A stretch of DNA of 64,000 nucleotides from Variovorax gossypii (GTDB taxonomy: Bacteria > Pseudomonadota > Gammaproteobacteria > Burkholderiales > Burkholderiaceae_C): contig NZ_RXOE01000005.1 in assembly GCF_003965815.1 (NCBI RefSeq), positions 186,001 to 250,000 of the forward strand. The letters are read 5' to 3'. Numbering within the stretch: the first letter of the stretch is position 1; the number at the start of each line of letters is the position of its first letter. The position numbers and the translations under genes are program-made. The notes below the pieces were generated by a model. That model did not search any database, had not been told where the DNA came from, and saw only the letters and a list, made by a program, of their open reading frames with translations. This document shows, in pieces, positions 52,368 to 60,376 of this stretch.

Positions 52368-52985
52368 ATGAGCAATGCAACTCTTTCCCCGGCTGTGGCG
52401 CGCGGCCCCGCCGATCACGATGTGCGGGACCAGATTGTTGCCGCGGCCACCGAGCACTTCGGCCGGTATGGCTACGAGAAGACGACCGTCTCCGACCTCG
52501 CCAAGGCCATCGGATTTTCTAAGGCCTACATCTACAAGTTCTTCGAGTCCAAGCAGGCGATCGGCGAGATGATCTGCGCGAACTGCCTGCGCGAGATCGA
52601 GGCCGAGGTCCGGGCGGCGGTCGATGTCGCCGACCGCCCGCCCGAGAAACTGCGCCGGATGTTCAAGTCGGTGGTCGAGTCGACCCTTCGACTGTTCTCC
52701 GAGGATCGCAAGCTTTATGAAATCGCGATGTCGGCCGCCAGCGAGCGCTGGCAGACCGTGGTCGTCTATGAGGAGCGCATTCGGCAATTGCTCCAGGACA
52801 TCCTGCGCGAAGGCCGGGAAATGGGTGAGTTCGAGCGCAAGACGCCGCTGGACGAGGCGGCGGGGGCTATCTACCTCGTCATGCACCCCTACATCAATCC
52901 GCTGCTCCTGCAGTACAGCTTCGATCACGCGGCCCAGGCGCCGGTGCAACTGTCCAGCCTCGTGCTGCGCAGCCTTTCGCCATGA
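52368..52985 (+). CDS. TetR-family repressor of the RND efflux genes
   Basis: 205 aa from ATG 52368 (MSNATLS), chosen because the longer frame upstream runs through the operator. The HTH is standard: QIVAAATEHFGRYGYEKTTV, then LAKAIGFSKAYIYKFFESK. The C-terminal ligand domain is helical. It lies between the divergent outer-membrane gene and the downstream adaptor-pump genes, with one matching 24-bp palindrome on each side, so it probably represses both arms and itself. Confidence 0.92.
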   Translation: MSNATLSPAVARGPADHDVRDQIVAAATEHFGRYGYEKTTVSDLAKAIGFSKAYIYKFFESKQAIGEMICANCLREIEAEVRAAVDVADRPPEKLRRMFKSVVESTLRLFSEDRKLYEIAMSAASERWQTVVVYEERIRQLLQDILREGREMGEFERKTPLDEAAGAIYLVMHPYINPLLLQYSFDHAAQAPVQLSSLVLRSLSP

Positions 52986-52998
52986 ACTAAATTTGTTT

Positions 52999-53022
52999 GT
53001 GACCATTGACTGAAATAGTCAC
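52999..53022. promoter_or_regulatory. putative TetR operator 2
   Basis: 24 bp which, read on the minus strand, give GTGACTAT-N8-ATGGTCAC, the same arms and spacing as at 52305-52328. It lies between the tetR stop and the adaptor ATG (53068), where the promoter of the adaptor-pump operon is expected. Confidence 0.7.
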
Positions 53023-53067
53023 TAGTCTCAGAATGCGGGTCCTGATCACTTCGTCACTGGGACCCTC

Positions 53068-54192
53068 ATGCTTTGGCGCCGCCTTGCCACCTCTGCAGTC
53101 ATCTGCGCATTGCCGTTCGCGCTGGTCGCTTGCGGCGAAAAATCGCCGTCCGATCCGCGCACCCAGGCGCCGCAGGTGCGCATCGCCACCGTCCAAGGGG
53201 CTGGTGTCACATCGCGCGCCTTCACCGGCACCGTAGCCGCCCGGGTCCAGAGTGACTTGGGATTCCGGGTTTCCGGCAAGGTGCTGGACCGGCTGGTGGA
53301 CGCGGGGCAGGCCGTCAAGCGCGGCCAATTGCTCATGCGCATCGATCCTGCCGATCTGAAGCTCGCAGCCCATGCGCAGCTGGAGGCGGTCGCCGCCGCG
53401 CGGGCGCGCTCGCAGCAGACGGCGGAGGATGAAGCCCGCTACCGCGATCTGCGCGGCACCGGTGCAATCTCGGCATCGGCCTACGACCAGATCAAGGCGG
53501 CCGCGGATGCCGCCAAAGCCCAACTCAGCGCGGCCGAGGCTCAGGCCGACGTGGCCCGCAACGCGAGTCGCTATGCCGAGCTCGTGGCGGACGGCGATGG
53601 CGTTGTCATGGAAACGCTGGCCGAACCCGGCCAGGTCGTGAGCGCGGGGCAGGTCGTGGTGCGCGTGGCCCGCGCCGGTCCGCGCGAAGCCGTTGTCCAG
53701 CTGCCGGAAACCCTGCGCCCGGCGGTCGGTTCCGCCGGACAGGCCACGCTTTTCGGCAAGGAGGGTGCGACCGTGCCGACCACGCTGCGGCAGCTCTCGG
53801 AGGCCGCGGATCGGCAGACGCGCACCTTCGAGGCGCGCTATGTGCTCAAGGGTGACCTTGCCCATGCGCCGCTCGGCGCCACGGTCACCATCCGGGTTCC
53901 GGACGGGCTTTCCTCTGCGCAAGGGAGCGTACAGGTGCCGATCGGCGCCCTGTTCGATGCTGGCAAGGGACCAGGCGTGTGGGTCATCGGCGGCGAGCCG
54001 GCCAAGGTCAACTGGCGGTCGGTCGTGGTCGAGCACCTGGATGACGACGGCGCACGCATCGCCGCCGGCCAACTCAAGCAAGGCGACAGGATCGTCGCGC
54101 TCGGCGCCCACCTGTTGCACGAGGGCGAGCAGGTGCGGGTGGCAGACCAGGTCGTTGCCGTTGATGCGGCAAAGCCGGGAGTGCGTCCGTGA
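53068..54192 (+). CDS. RND efflux periplasmic adaptor lipoprotein
   Basis: 374 aa from ATG 53068; the lipobox LVAC gives a lipidated N terminus. HlyD/AcrA-type layout: lipoyl half GFRVSGKVLDRLVDAGQAVK, helical hairpin with DLRGTGAISASAYDQIKAAA, then the second lipoyl half ELVADGDGVVMETLAEPGQVV and beta-barrel domains. It links the inner-membrane pump to the outer-membrane channel. Overlaps the pump gene by 4 bp. Confidence 0.93.
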   Translation: MLWRRLATSAVICALPFALVACGEKSPSDPRTQAPQVRIATVQGAGVTSRAFTGTVAARVQSDLGFRVSGKVLDRLVDAGQAVKRGQLLMRIDPADLKLAAHAQLEAVAAARARSQQTAEDEARYRDLRGTGAISASAYDQIKAAADAAKAQLSAAEAQADVARNASRYAELVADGDGVVMETLAEPGQVVSAGQVVVRVARAGPREAVVQLPETLRPAVGSAGQATLFGKEGATVPTTLRQLSEAADRQTRTFEARYVLKGDLAHAPLGATVTIRVPDGLSSAQGSVQVPIGALFDAGKGPGVWVIGGEPAKVNWRSVVVEHLDDDGARIAAGQLKQGDRIVALGAHLLHEGEQVRVADQVVAVDAAKPGVRP

Positions 54193-57100
54193 GCGCGTCG
54201 GTGAGCGAAGGTCGATTCAACCTGTCGGCGCTCGCTGTGCGCGAGCGCTCCATCACCCTGTTCCTGATCTGCCTGATCTCGCTGGCGGGTCTTGTTGCGT
54301 TCTTCAAGCTGGGCCGGGCGGAAGATCCCGCCTTCACCGTCAAGGTGATGACCATCATCACCGCATGGCCCGGCGCCACCGCGCAGGAGATGCAGGACCA
54401 GGTCGCGGAGAAACTCGAGAAGCGCCTGCAGGAGCTGCGCTACTACGACCGCACCGAGACCTACACCAGGCCCGGGCTGGCCTTCACGACCCTGACCCTG
54501 CTCGACAGCACGCCACCTTCGCAGGTGCAGGAGCAGTTCTACCAGGCCCGCAAGAAACTCGGCGACGAGGCGGGAACCCTTCCAGCCGGTGTGATCGGGC
54601 CGATGATCAACGACGAATACGCGGACGTCACCTTTGCGCTGTACGCGCTCAAGGCCAAGGGCGAAGCGCCGCGCCTGCTGGTGCGCGACGCCGAGACGTT
54701 GCGTCAGCGCCTCCTGCATGTGCCAGGCGTCAAGAAGGTCAACATCGCCGGCGAGCAATCCGAACGCATCTATGTTGAGTTCTCGCACGAGCGCCTGGCA
54801 ACCTTGGGCATTGGTCCGCAGGACGTGTTCGGTGCGCTCAATGGCCAGAATGCCCTGACGCCGGCGGGCTCCGTCGAAACCAAGGGCCCCCAGGTGTTCA
54901 TCCGCCTGGACGGCTCTTTCGATGAACTGCAGAAGATCCGGGACACGCCGGTTGTGGCGCAGGGCCGCACCCTGAAGCTGTCGGACATCGCCACGGTCAA
55001 GCGCGGCTATGAAGACCCGGCGACCTTCATGATCCGCAACGGTGGCGAGCCGACCCTGCTGCTGGGCGTCGTCATGCGAGAAGGCTGGAACGGCCTTGAC
55101 CTGGGCAAGGCGCTGGACCACGAGGTCGCAGCGATCAATGCCGAGCAGCCGTTGGGCATGAGCCTGGCCAAGGTCACGGACCAGGCCGTCAACATCGCCG
55201 CCTCGGTCGACGAGTTCATGGTCAAGTTCTTCGCCGCACTGCTGGTGGTGATGCTCGTGAGTTTCCTGAGCATGGGTTGGCGCGCGGGCCTGGTGGTTGC
55301 CGCCGCCGTGCCGCTGACATTGGCGATTGTCTTCGTGGTGATGGCCGCGACCGGCAAGAACTTCGATCGCATCACGCTCGGGTCGCTGATCCTTGCGCTG
55401 GGCCTGCTGGTGGACGACGCGATCATCGCCATCGAGATGATGGTGGTGAAGATGGAAGAGGGCTACAGCCGCGTCGCAGCCTCGGCGTACGCCTGGAGCC
55501 ATACCGCGGCGCCGATGCTTTCGGGCACGCTGGTCACGGCCGTCGGCTTCATGCCCAATGGCTTCGCGCCATCGACCGCGGGCGAGTACACCAGCAACAT
55601 GTTCTGGATCGTCGGCATCGCGCTGATCGCGTCCTGGGTCGTCGCGGTGGTGTTCACTCCCTACCTGGGCGTCAAGCTGCTGCCCGACTTCAAGAAGGTC
55701 GAAGGTGGCCATGCCGCGATCTACGACACGCCGCGCTACAACCGCCTGCGCGGGGTGCTGGGGCGCGTCATTGCGCGCAAGTGGCTGGTCGCCGGTGCGG
55801 TGGTCGGCCTTTTCGTGGCGGCGATTCTTGGCATGGGGCTGGTCAAGAAACAGTTCTTCCCGATCTCCGATCGCCCAGAGGTGCTGGTCGAGGTGCAGAT
55901 GCCCTATGGCACGTCGATCGCGCAGACCAGCGATGCCGCTGCGAAGGTGGAGGCCTGGCTGGCCAAGCAAGAGGAGGCCCATATCGTCACGGCCTACATC
56001 GGGCAGGGCGCGCCGCGCTTCTTCTTCGCGATGGGGCCGGAGCTTCCCGATCCGTCGTTCGCCAAGATCGTGGTTCGCACGGCCAGCCAGGAAGAGCGTG
56101 AGGCTTTGAAGCACCGGCTGCGCCAAGCGATCACCGATGGGCTGGCTTCCGAGGCGCGGGTGCGCGTCACCCAACTCGTGTTCGGCCCGTATTCGCCGTT
56201 CCCAGTCGCGTACCGGGTCACGGGGCCGGATCCGCAGAGGTTGCGCGAGATTGCGGCCGAGGTCCAGCAGGTCATGGATGCGAGTCCGATGATGCGCACG
56301 GTCAACTCCGACTGGGGTACGCGCACGCCCACACTGCACTTCACCTTGCACCAGGACCGGTTGCAGGCCGTGGGGCTGACCTCCACCGCGGTGGCGCAGC
56401 AATTGCAGTTCTTCCTGAGCGGCGTGCCGGTCACCACCGTGCGCGAGGACATTCGCACGGTGCAGGTTGTGGCGCGTTCGGCTGGCGTCACCCGCCTCGA
56501 CCCTGCGCGAATTGCGGACTTCACGCTGTCCGGTGCCAACGGGCAACGCATCCCGCTGTCGCAGGTGGGTGAGGTCGACATACGCATGGAAGAACCCGTC
56601 ATGCGCCGGCGCGACCGCATGCCTACGATCACCGTACACGGCGACATCGCCGATGGCCTGCAGCCGCCGGACGTATCGACGGCCATCACCCATCAGCTGC
56701 AGCCCCTCGTCGACAAGCTGCCGGGCGGCTATCGCATCGATCAGGCCGGCTCCATCGAGGAATCGGAAAAAGCAACCAAGGCCATGTTGCCGCTGTTCCC
56801 GATCATGCTGGCGGCCACACTGCTACTCATCATCTTCCAGGTGCGCTCCATCTCGGCGATGGTGATGGTCTTCCTGACGAGTCCGCTGGGCCTGATCGGC
56901 GTGGTGCCGACGCTGATTCTTTTCCAGGCACCGTTCGGCATCAATGCGCTGGTCGGCCTTGTGGCGCTGTCGGGCATCCTGATGCGCAACACGCTGATCC
57001 TGATCGGGCAGATCCACCATAACCAGCAGGAGGGGCTCGACCCGTTCCATTCGGTCGTCGAAGCCACCGTGCAGCGTGCGCGGCCGGTGATCCTGACGGC

Positions 57101-57278
57101 GCTGGCCGCGATCCTGGCCTTCATCCCCTTGACCCATTCGGTGTTTTGGGGAGCGCTCGCCTACACGCTGATCGGTGGCACCTTGGCGGGCACGGTTCTG
57201 ACCCTGGTGTTTCTGCCGGCCATGTATTCCATCTGGTTCAGGATCAGGCCGGGCGACGGCAACCCCGCGTCGCATTGA
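54189..57278 (+). CDS. RND efflux pump, inner-membrane transporter
   Basis: 1029 aa; GTG start at 54189 overlaps the adaptor stop by 4 bp. Features of the HAE1/ACR-type RND family: TM1 near residue 30 followed by DPAFTVKVMTIITAWPGATA, proton-relay TM4 GLLVDDAIIAIEMMV with Asp-Asp, and a large second periplasmic loop after LVKKQFFPISDRPEVLVEVQ. Substrate is unknown; membrane-damaging or aromatic compounds are typical. Confidence 0.95.
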   Translation: MSASVSEGRFNLSALAVRERSITLFLICLISLAGLVAFFKLGRAEDPAFTVKVMTIITAWPGATAQEMQDQVAEKLEKRLQELRYYDRTETYTRPGLAFTTLTLLDSTPPSQVQEQFYQARKKLGDEAGTLPAGVIGPMINDEYADVTFALYALKAKGEAPRLLVRDAETLRQRLLHVPGVKKVNIAGEQSERIYVEFSHERLATLGIGPQDVFGALNGQNALTPAGSVETKGPQVFIRLDGSFDELQKIRDTPVVAQGRTLKLSDIATVKRGYEDPATFMIRNGGEPTLLLGVVMREGWNGLDLGKALDHEVAAINAEQPLGMSLAKVTDQAVNIAASVDEFMVKFFAALLVVMLVSFLSMGWRAGLVVAAAVPLTLAIVFVVMAATGKNFDRITLGSLILALGLLVDDAIIAIEMMVVKMEEGYSRVAASAYAWSHTAAPMLSGTLVTAVGFMPNGFAPSTAGEYTSNMFWIVGIALIASWVVAVVFTPYLGVKLLPDFKKVEGGHAAIYDTPRYNRLRGVLGRVIARKWLVAGAVVGLFVAAILGMGLVKKQFFPISDRPEVLVEVQMPYGTSIAQTSDAAAKVEAWLAKQEEAHIVTAYIGQGAPRFFFAMGPELPDPSFAKIVVRTASQEEREALKHRLRQAITDGLASEARVRVTQLVFGPYSPFPVAYRVTGPDPQRLREIAAEVQQVMDASPMMRTVNSDWGTRTPTLHFTLHQDRLQAVGLTSTAVAQQLQFFLSGVPVTTVREDIRTVQVVARSAGVTRLDPARIADFTLSGANGQRIPLSQVGEVDIRMEEPVMRRRDRMPTITVHGDIADGLQPPDVSTAITHQLQPLVDKLPGGYRIDQAGSIEESEKATKAMLPLFPIMLAATLLLIIFQVRSISAMVMVFLTSPLGLIGVVPTLILFQAPFGINALVGLVALSGILMRNTLILIGQIHHNQQEGLDPFHSVVEATVQRARPVILTALAAILAFIPLTHSVFWGALAYTLIGGTLAGTVLTLVFLPAMYSIWFRIRPGDGNPASH

Positions 57279-57319
57279 CACCGCACTTCACCAATTCATT
57301 CAGATCGAAGGAAAGCATC

Positions 57320-58126
57320 ATGTCGGTTTCATCGGTTGTCGTCGTGACCGGCGCGTCGTCGGGCATCGGACGCGTCGCTGCGGAAATCTTTGCCGCGCGA
57401 GGCTGCCGGGTCTTCGGCACCGCGCGCGACCTGCGCAAGGCGCCCGCGTTGCCCGGCGTCGAGTTCGTCGAGATGGATGTCCGGGAAGAGGACTCGGTGC
57501 GGGCCGGTATCGAATCCATCATTGCCAGGGCCCTGCGCATCGACGTGCTGGTCAATAACGCGGGGATGATGATGATCGGCGCGGTCGAGGAGACCGCGAC
57601 GACCGAGGCCGCAGCGCTGTTCGACACCAACGTCCTGGGCATGCTCCGCACGACACGTGCAGTGCTCCCGTATATGCGCGAGCAGCGTCGCGGGCGAATC
57701 GTCAATGTCAGCTCGGTGTTCGGTGTACTGCCGGCGCCGTACATGGGAATGTATGCGGCCACCAAGCATGCAGTCGAAGGGCTGTCGGAGTCGCTGGACC
57801 ACGAGGTGCGGCAGTTCGGCATTCGCGCGACGCTGGTGCAGCCGGCGTTCACCCGGACCAACCTTGACGCCAACGCGCCCCGTGCGAACTCGCCGATCGC
57901 GGACTACGACCGCGAACGCAACCTGGTCGAGCGTTCCGTGGCCGACAGCGTCGGCAGTGCGCCTGGGCCGCAGAGCGTGGCAAATACCATCGTTGAAGCG
58001 GCACTGGGGCCCTGGCGCATGCGTTGCACGCCACCGGGGCAGGCGTCCATCCTGACGAAACTGCGCCGCTTCATGCCCGCAGGGCCTGTCGATGCGAGCC
58101 TGCGGAAGAAACTCGGCCTCACCTGA
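57320..58126 (+). CDS. classical SDR-family oxidoreductase
   Basis: 268 aa from ATG 57320 behind AAGGAA. Cofactor motif TGASSGIG at residues 10-17, NNAG, catalytic Ser in VNVSSVFG, and Tyr/Lys in YAATKHAVEG. It follows the RND pump by 41 bp and may be cotranscribed; pump operons sometimes carry such detoxifying reductases. Substrate unknown. Confidence 0.9.
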   Translation: MSVSSVVVVTGASSGIGRVAAEIFAARGCRVFGTARDLRKAPALPGVEFVEMDVREEDSVRAGIESIIARALRIDVLVNNAGMMMIGAVEETATTEAAALFDTNVLGMLRTTRAVLPYMREQRRGRIVNVSSVFGVLPAPYMGMYAATKHAVEGLSESLDHEVRQFGIRATLVQPAFTRTNLDANAPRANSPIADYDRERNLVERSVADSVGSAPGPQSVANTIVEAALGPWRMRCTPPGQASILTKLRRFMPAGPVDASLRKKLGLT

Positions 58127-58164
58127 AGAGTCCGTCTTGTGGTTCGCACAGCCGGGAGAAACCC

Positions 58165-59070
58165 TTGGATAGCCTGGATCTCTTGAGAGCCTTCAGCGAA
58201 GTCGCAGGCTCCGGCAGCTTCTCCCGCGCCGCGAGTCAGCTGAAGCTGTCCAGAGGAACCGTCAGCAAGTACATCGCGACGCTGGAAAGTCGCTTCGGTG
58301 TCCGTTTGCTGAACCGCACCAGCCACGCTGTCAGTCTGACGGACGCCGGCGTGTTGCTGCTCGAAAGAAGCAAGCCAATGCTGGAGCTGGTGGAGGAAAC
58401 TCAAGCAGAACTCCAGAATCGGGCGTTGACTCCCCGAGGACGGCTGCGCATTTCCGCGCCGCATGGCATAGACCAGACGCAGCTTCCAGCGCTCATCAAT
58501 ACCTTCCTGGGTCACTATCCGGAAGTCAGCATCGATATGGTCCTCACCAACCGGATCGTAGACCTGGCGGAGGACGGCATTGACATCGCACTTCGGTTTG
58601 CGCCGACGGCCAATGAGAACCTCATTGTTCGAAAACTGCTTGCGATGGACTTGAGCGTTTGTGCGGCGCCAATGTACTGGGCAGCGCACGGCATGCCAGT
58701 TCACCCCAGCGAACTTGCGGGTCACAACGCGCTGGTCAGTACACATCTGAACCCTCAACCAAAGTGGCGTTTCGAAGTGGGCGGTGCTCCATTGGATGTT
58801 CCCGTGAGCGGACGCCTCAATGCAACGGAGGCGGCTCCGCTGATCCAGGCCGCGCTATTGGGGGCGGGGGTTCTCTACTTGCCTACGGCGATGCTGGCGC
58901 CTTACATCGAGAGCGGACGGCTGGTGCCGGTGTTGTCGGACTTCGTTCGCAGCGACATGTGGTTGTCGGCTGTCTACTTGCAGAGGCGGCACAGTACGGC
59001 CGTACAGCGCGCCTTCCTGAGTTTTCTTGAGGGCCGGATCAAGGCTCTCAAGAATGCTCGCGGTGCTTGA
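58165..59070 (+). CDS. LysR-family transcriptional regulator
   Basis: 301 aa with a TTG start at 58165 (LDSLDLLRAFSEVAGSGSFS) preceded by GGGAG; the longer ATG-started frame overlaps the SDR gene and reads as noise. HTH: SFSRAASQLKLSRGTVSKYI. CrgA-like effector domain (PRGRLRISAPHGIDQTQLP). It follows the SDR gene by 38 bp and could regulate it. Confidence 0.87.
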   Translation: MDSLDLLRAFSEVAGSGSFSRAASQLKLSRGTVSKYIATLESRFGVRLLNRTSHAVSLTDAGVLLLERSKPMLELVEETQAELQNRALTPRGRLRISAPHGIDQTQLPALINTFLGHYPEVSIDMVLTNRIVDLAEDGIDIALRFAPTANENLIVRKLLAMDLSVCAAPMYWAAHGMPVHPSELAGHNALVSTHLNPQPKWRFEVGGAPLDVPVSGRLNATEAAPLIQAALLGAGVLYLPTAMLAPYIESGRLVPVLSDFVRSDMWLSAVYLQRRHSTAVQRAFLSFLEGRIKALKNARGA

Positions 59071-59263
59071 GCGAGAGCGGCCGACCTGCTCGACATGCCA
59101 GGCGAAGAGGGACGAGGTTTCCTCTTTGAAAACGCGGCGTTGCTGTGTGCTCGTACTCAGACGGTAAACAAGCACCAGAAAATTGCGTTCCCCGGACGAC
59201 AACTTTCAGATCGATGAAAGTTTGAGTCGAGGAAGTACTGGCCGACAATTTTCAAGGACCCCC

Positions 59264-59611
59264 ATGAAGAAGTTTCAAATTGCTCAGAGCGCGATTCTTG
59301 CGCTCATGTTTGCGTCAACTGCCCAGGCGGAGGTTTACGACGGCGTACTCCAGAGCTCTGGCGTTCGCTCTCGGACGGAAGTCGATGCAGAGGCAGCAGC
59401 CGTTGCGCAAAAGGAAGACCCTTATCGGGAGGCTGCATCCAGCGGAGTCATAGCGCCGCTCGGGTATTCGAAGTCCCGAGATACCGTCAATGCCGAAGCA
59501 GTCAAAGAGGCGCATTCGGCAAATCAGAATCTCACCGGAAAGGCCTACTACAGAGACGCTATTCCCTCCCAGTATGTGAATCAGCCGCGGCAAGTCAATG
59601 CTGCAAAGTGA
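59264..59611 (+). CDS. small exported protein, DUF4148-like
   Basis: 115 aa from ATG 59264. Signal peptide MKKFQIAQSAILALMFASTA cut after QA. The mature part has two similar Val/Glu/Ala-rich segments (VRSRTEVDAEAAAVAQ and SRDTVNAEAVKEAHSAN) like the small periplasmic DUF4148-type proteins common in Comamonadaceae. Function unknown. Confidence 0.65.
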   Translation: MKKFQIAQSAILALMFASTAQAEVYDGVLQSSGVRSRTEVDAEAAAVAQKEDPYREAASSGVIAPLGYSKSRDTVNAEAVKEAHSANQNLTGKAYYRDAIPSQYVNQPRQVNAAK

Positions 59612-59617
59612 ACGCTC

Positions 59618-59757
59618 GATGGCGCCGATGTCGTAGGCATCAAGATGCCCACGGAGACAGGCGTGGACCTCATCGGTGCCATCAAGTACGGGGCATTCAT
59701 CGAGCGGGTGATGGCCACCGCGCTTTTGCCGGCACGCGAGATGGACGCATGGCTGTG
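59618..59757 (+). pseudogene. possible C-terminal gene remnant
   Basis: About 45 codons with protein-like sequence (GIKMPTETGVDLIGAIKYG, then ERVMATALLPAREMDAWL) end in TGA at 59757, but the frame begins right after a stop and has no start or ribosome binding site. Probably the tail of a gene whose front is lost. No family recognised. Confidence 0.3.
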
Positions 59758-59818
59758 AGCCAACAGGGCCCGCTGCTCGGCGCCAGAGCGTGAGCCGGCG
59801 GCCGGGGCGCAGGGACAG

Positions 59819-60304
59819 CTACGCACAAAGTTGCTCGAGTTCGATACCCAGCAAGGAGGTTGATTGGATCGTCAGTGCGGTACGCACCCCGATGACGACC
59901 TGAAACGCCTTCAGAGGTGCTGAGCCAAACTCGAGGCATGAGCGATATACCCCTGCAGCGAGGGGCTGAACGAGTTCCTTCAAGAACAGCGGCATGGGAA
60001 CGACTTCATCGGCAAATCGGCCACACGACGAACAACGTCTTGCCCGTTCAGCTGCAGAGTATGGCAGTGTCATTTGGGGACGCAGCCAGAAGTAGTCTGG
60101 GTCGGCCGGTAGTGCAACAAAATCCCCTCTCGTGGCGCCCTCCTCTTGGAGCACCTTGCGCAGGTGCGCCGAGACCAGGAGATAGCCGTCATGAGTAGCC
60201 GTGATATCTCTGCGGCGCTTCTTCACGCGAAACCCGGGATTGATGTAGTCGGATTCCAGCTTACCGCCGCATCCCGGGCACGTGGCCGGATGCGGTTGCC
60301 CCAT
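59819..60304 (-). CDS. two-CxxC protein, possibly a double-CXXCG immunity-type protein, 5' truncated
   Basis: 161 aa from ATG 60304. Two zinc-knuckle-like pairs are visible: CPGCGG near residue 9 and CSSCGR about 90 residues later, the spacing of the double-CXXCG family that includes SitI-type immunity proteins. In the same frame, codons before the ATG read YKPDPQSSEWRFGS, protein-like and typical of an N terminus, then run straight into an IS21-like end at 60347. The native start has therefore probably been cut off by a mobile element. No toxin gene adjoins. Family call is tentative. Confidence 0.5.
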   Translation of the reverse strand: MGQPHPATCPGCGGKLESDYINPGFRVKKRRRDITATHDGYLLVSAHLRKVLQEEGATRGDFVALPADPDYFWLRPQMTLPYSAAERARRCSSCGRFADEVVPMPLFLKELVQPLAAGVYRSCLEFGSAPLKAFQVVIGVRTALTIQSTSLLGIELEQLCA

Positions 60305-60346
60305 GCTCCCGAAACGCCACTCGCTACTCTGAGGATCGGGCTTGTA

Positions 60347-60371
60347 CTGTTGATTTCCATGGAATCCTGAC
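60347..60371. repeat. IS21-like terminal repeat, left of the nested IS3-type element
   Basis: CTGTTGATTTCCAT followed by GGAATCCTGAC. Of this, 22 bp recur at 16575-16596, and the first 14 bp recur inverted at 61991-62004. The two inverted copies bracket the IS3-type element. Confidence 0.5.
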
Positions 60372-60376
60372 CCGGC

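Noticed and set aside
53838..56693. 951-codon open frame on the - strand opposite the RND adaptor and pump
   Set aside because: Shadow of high-GC coding DNA; the plus-strand pump has complete RND motifs.
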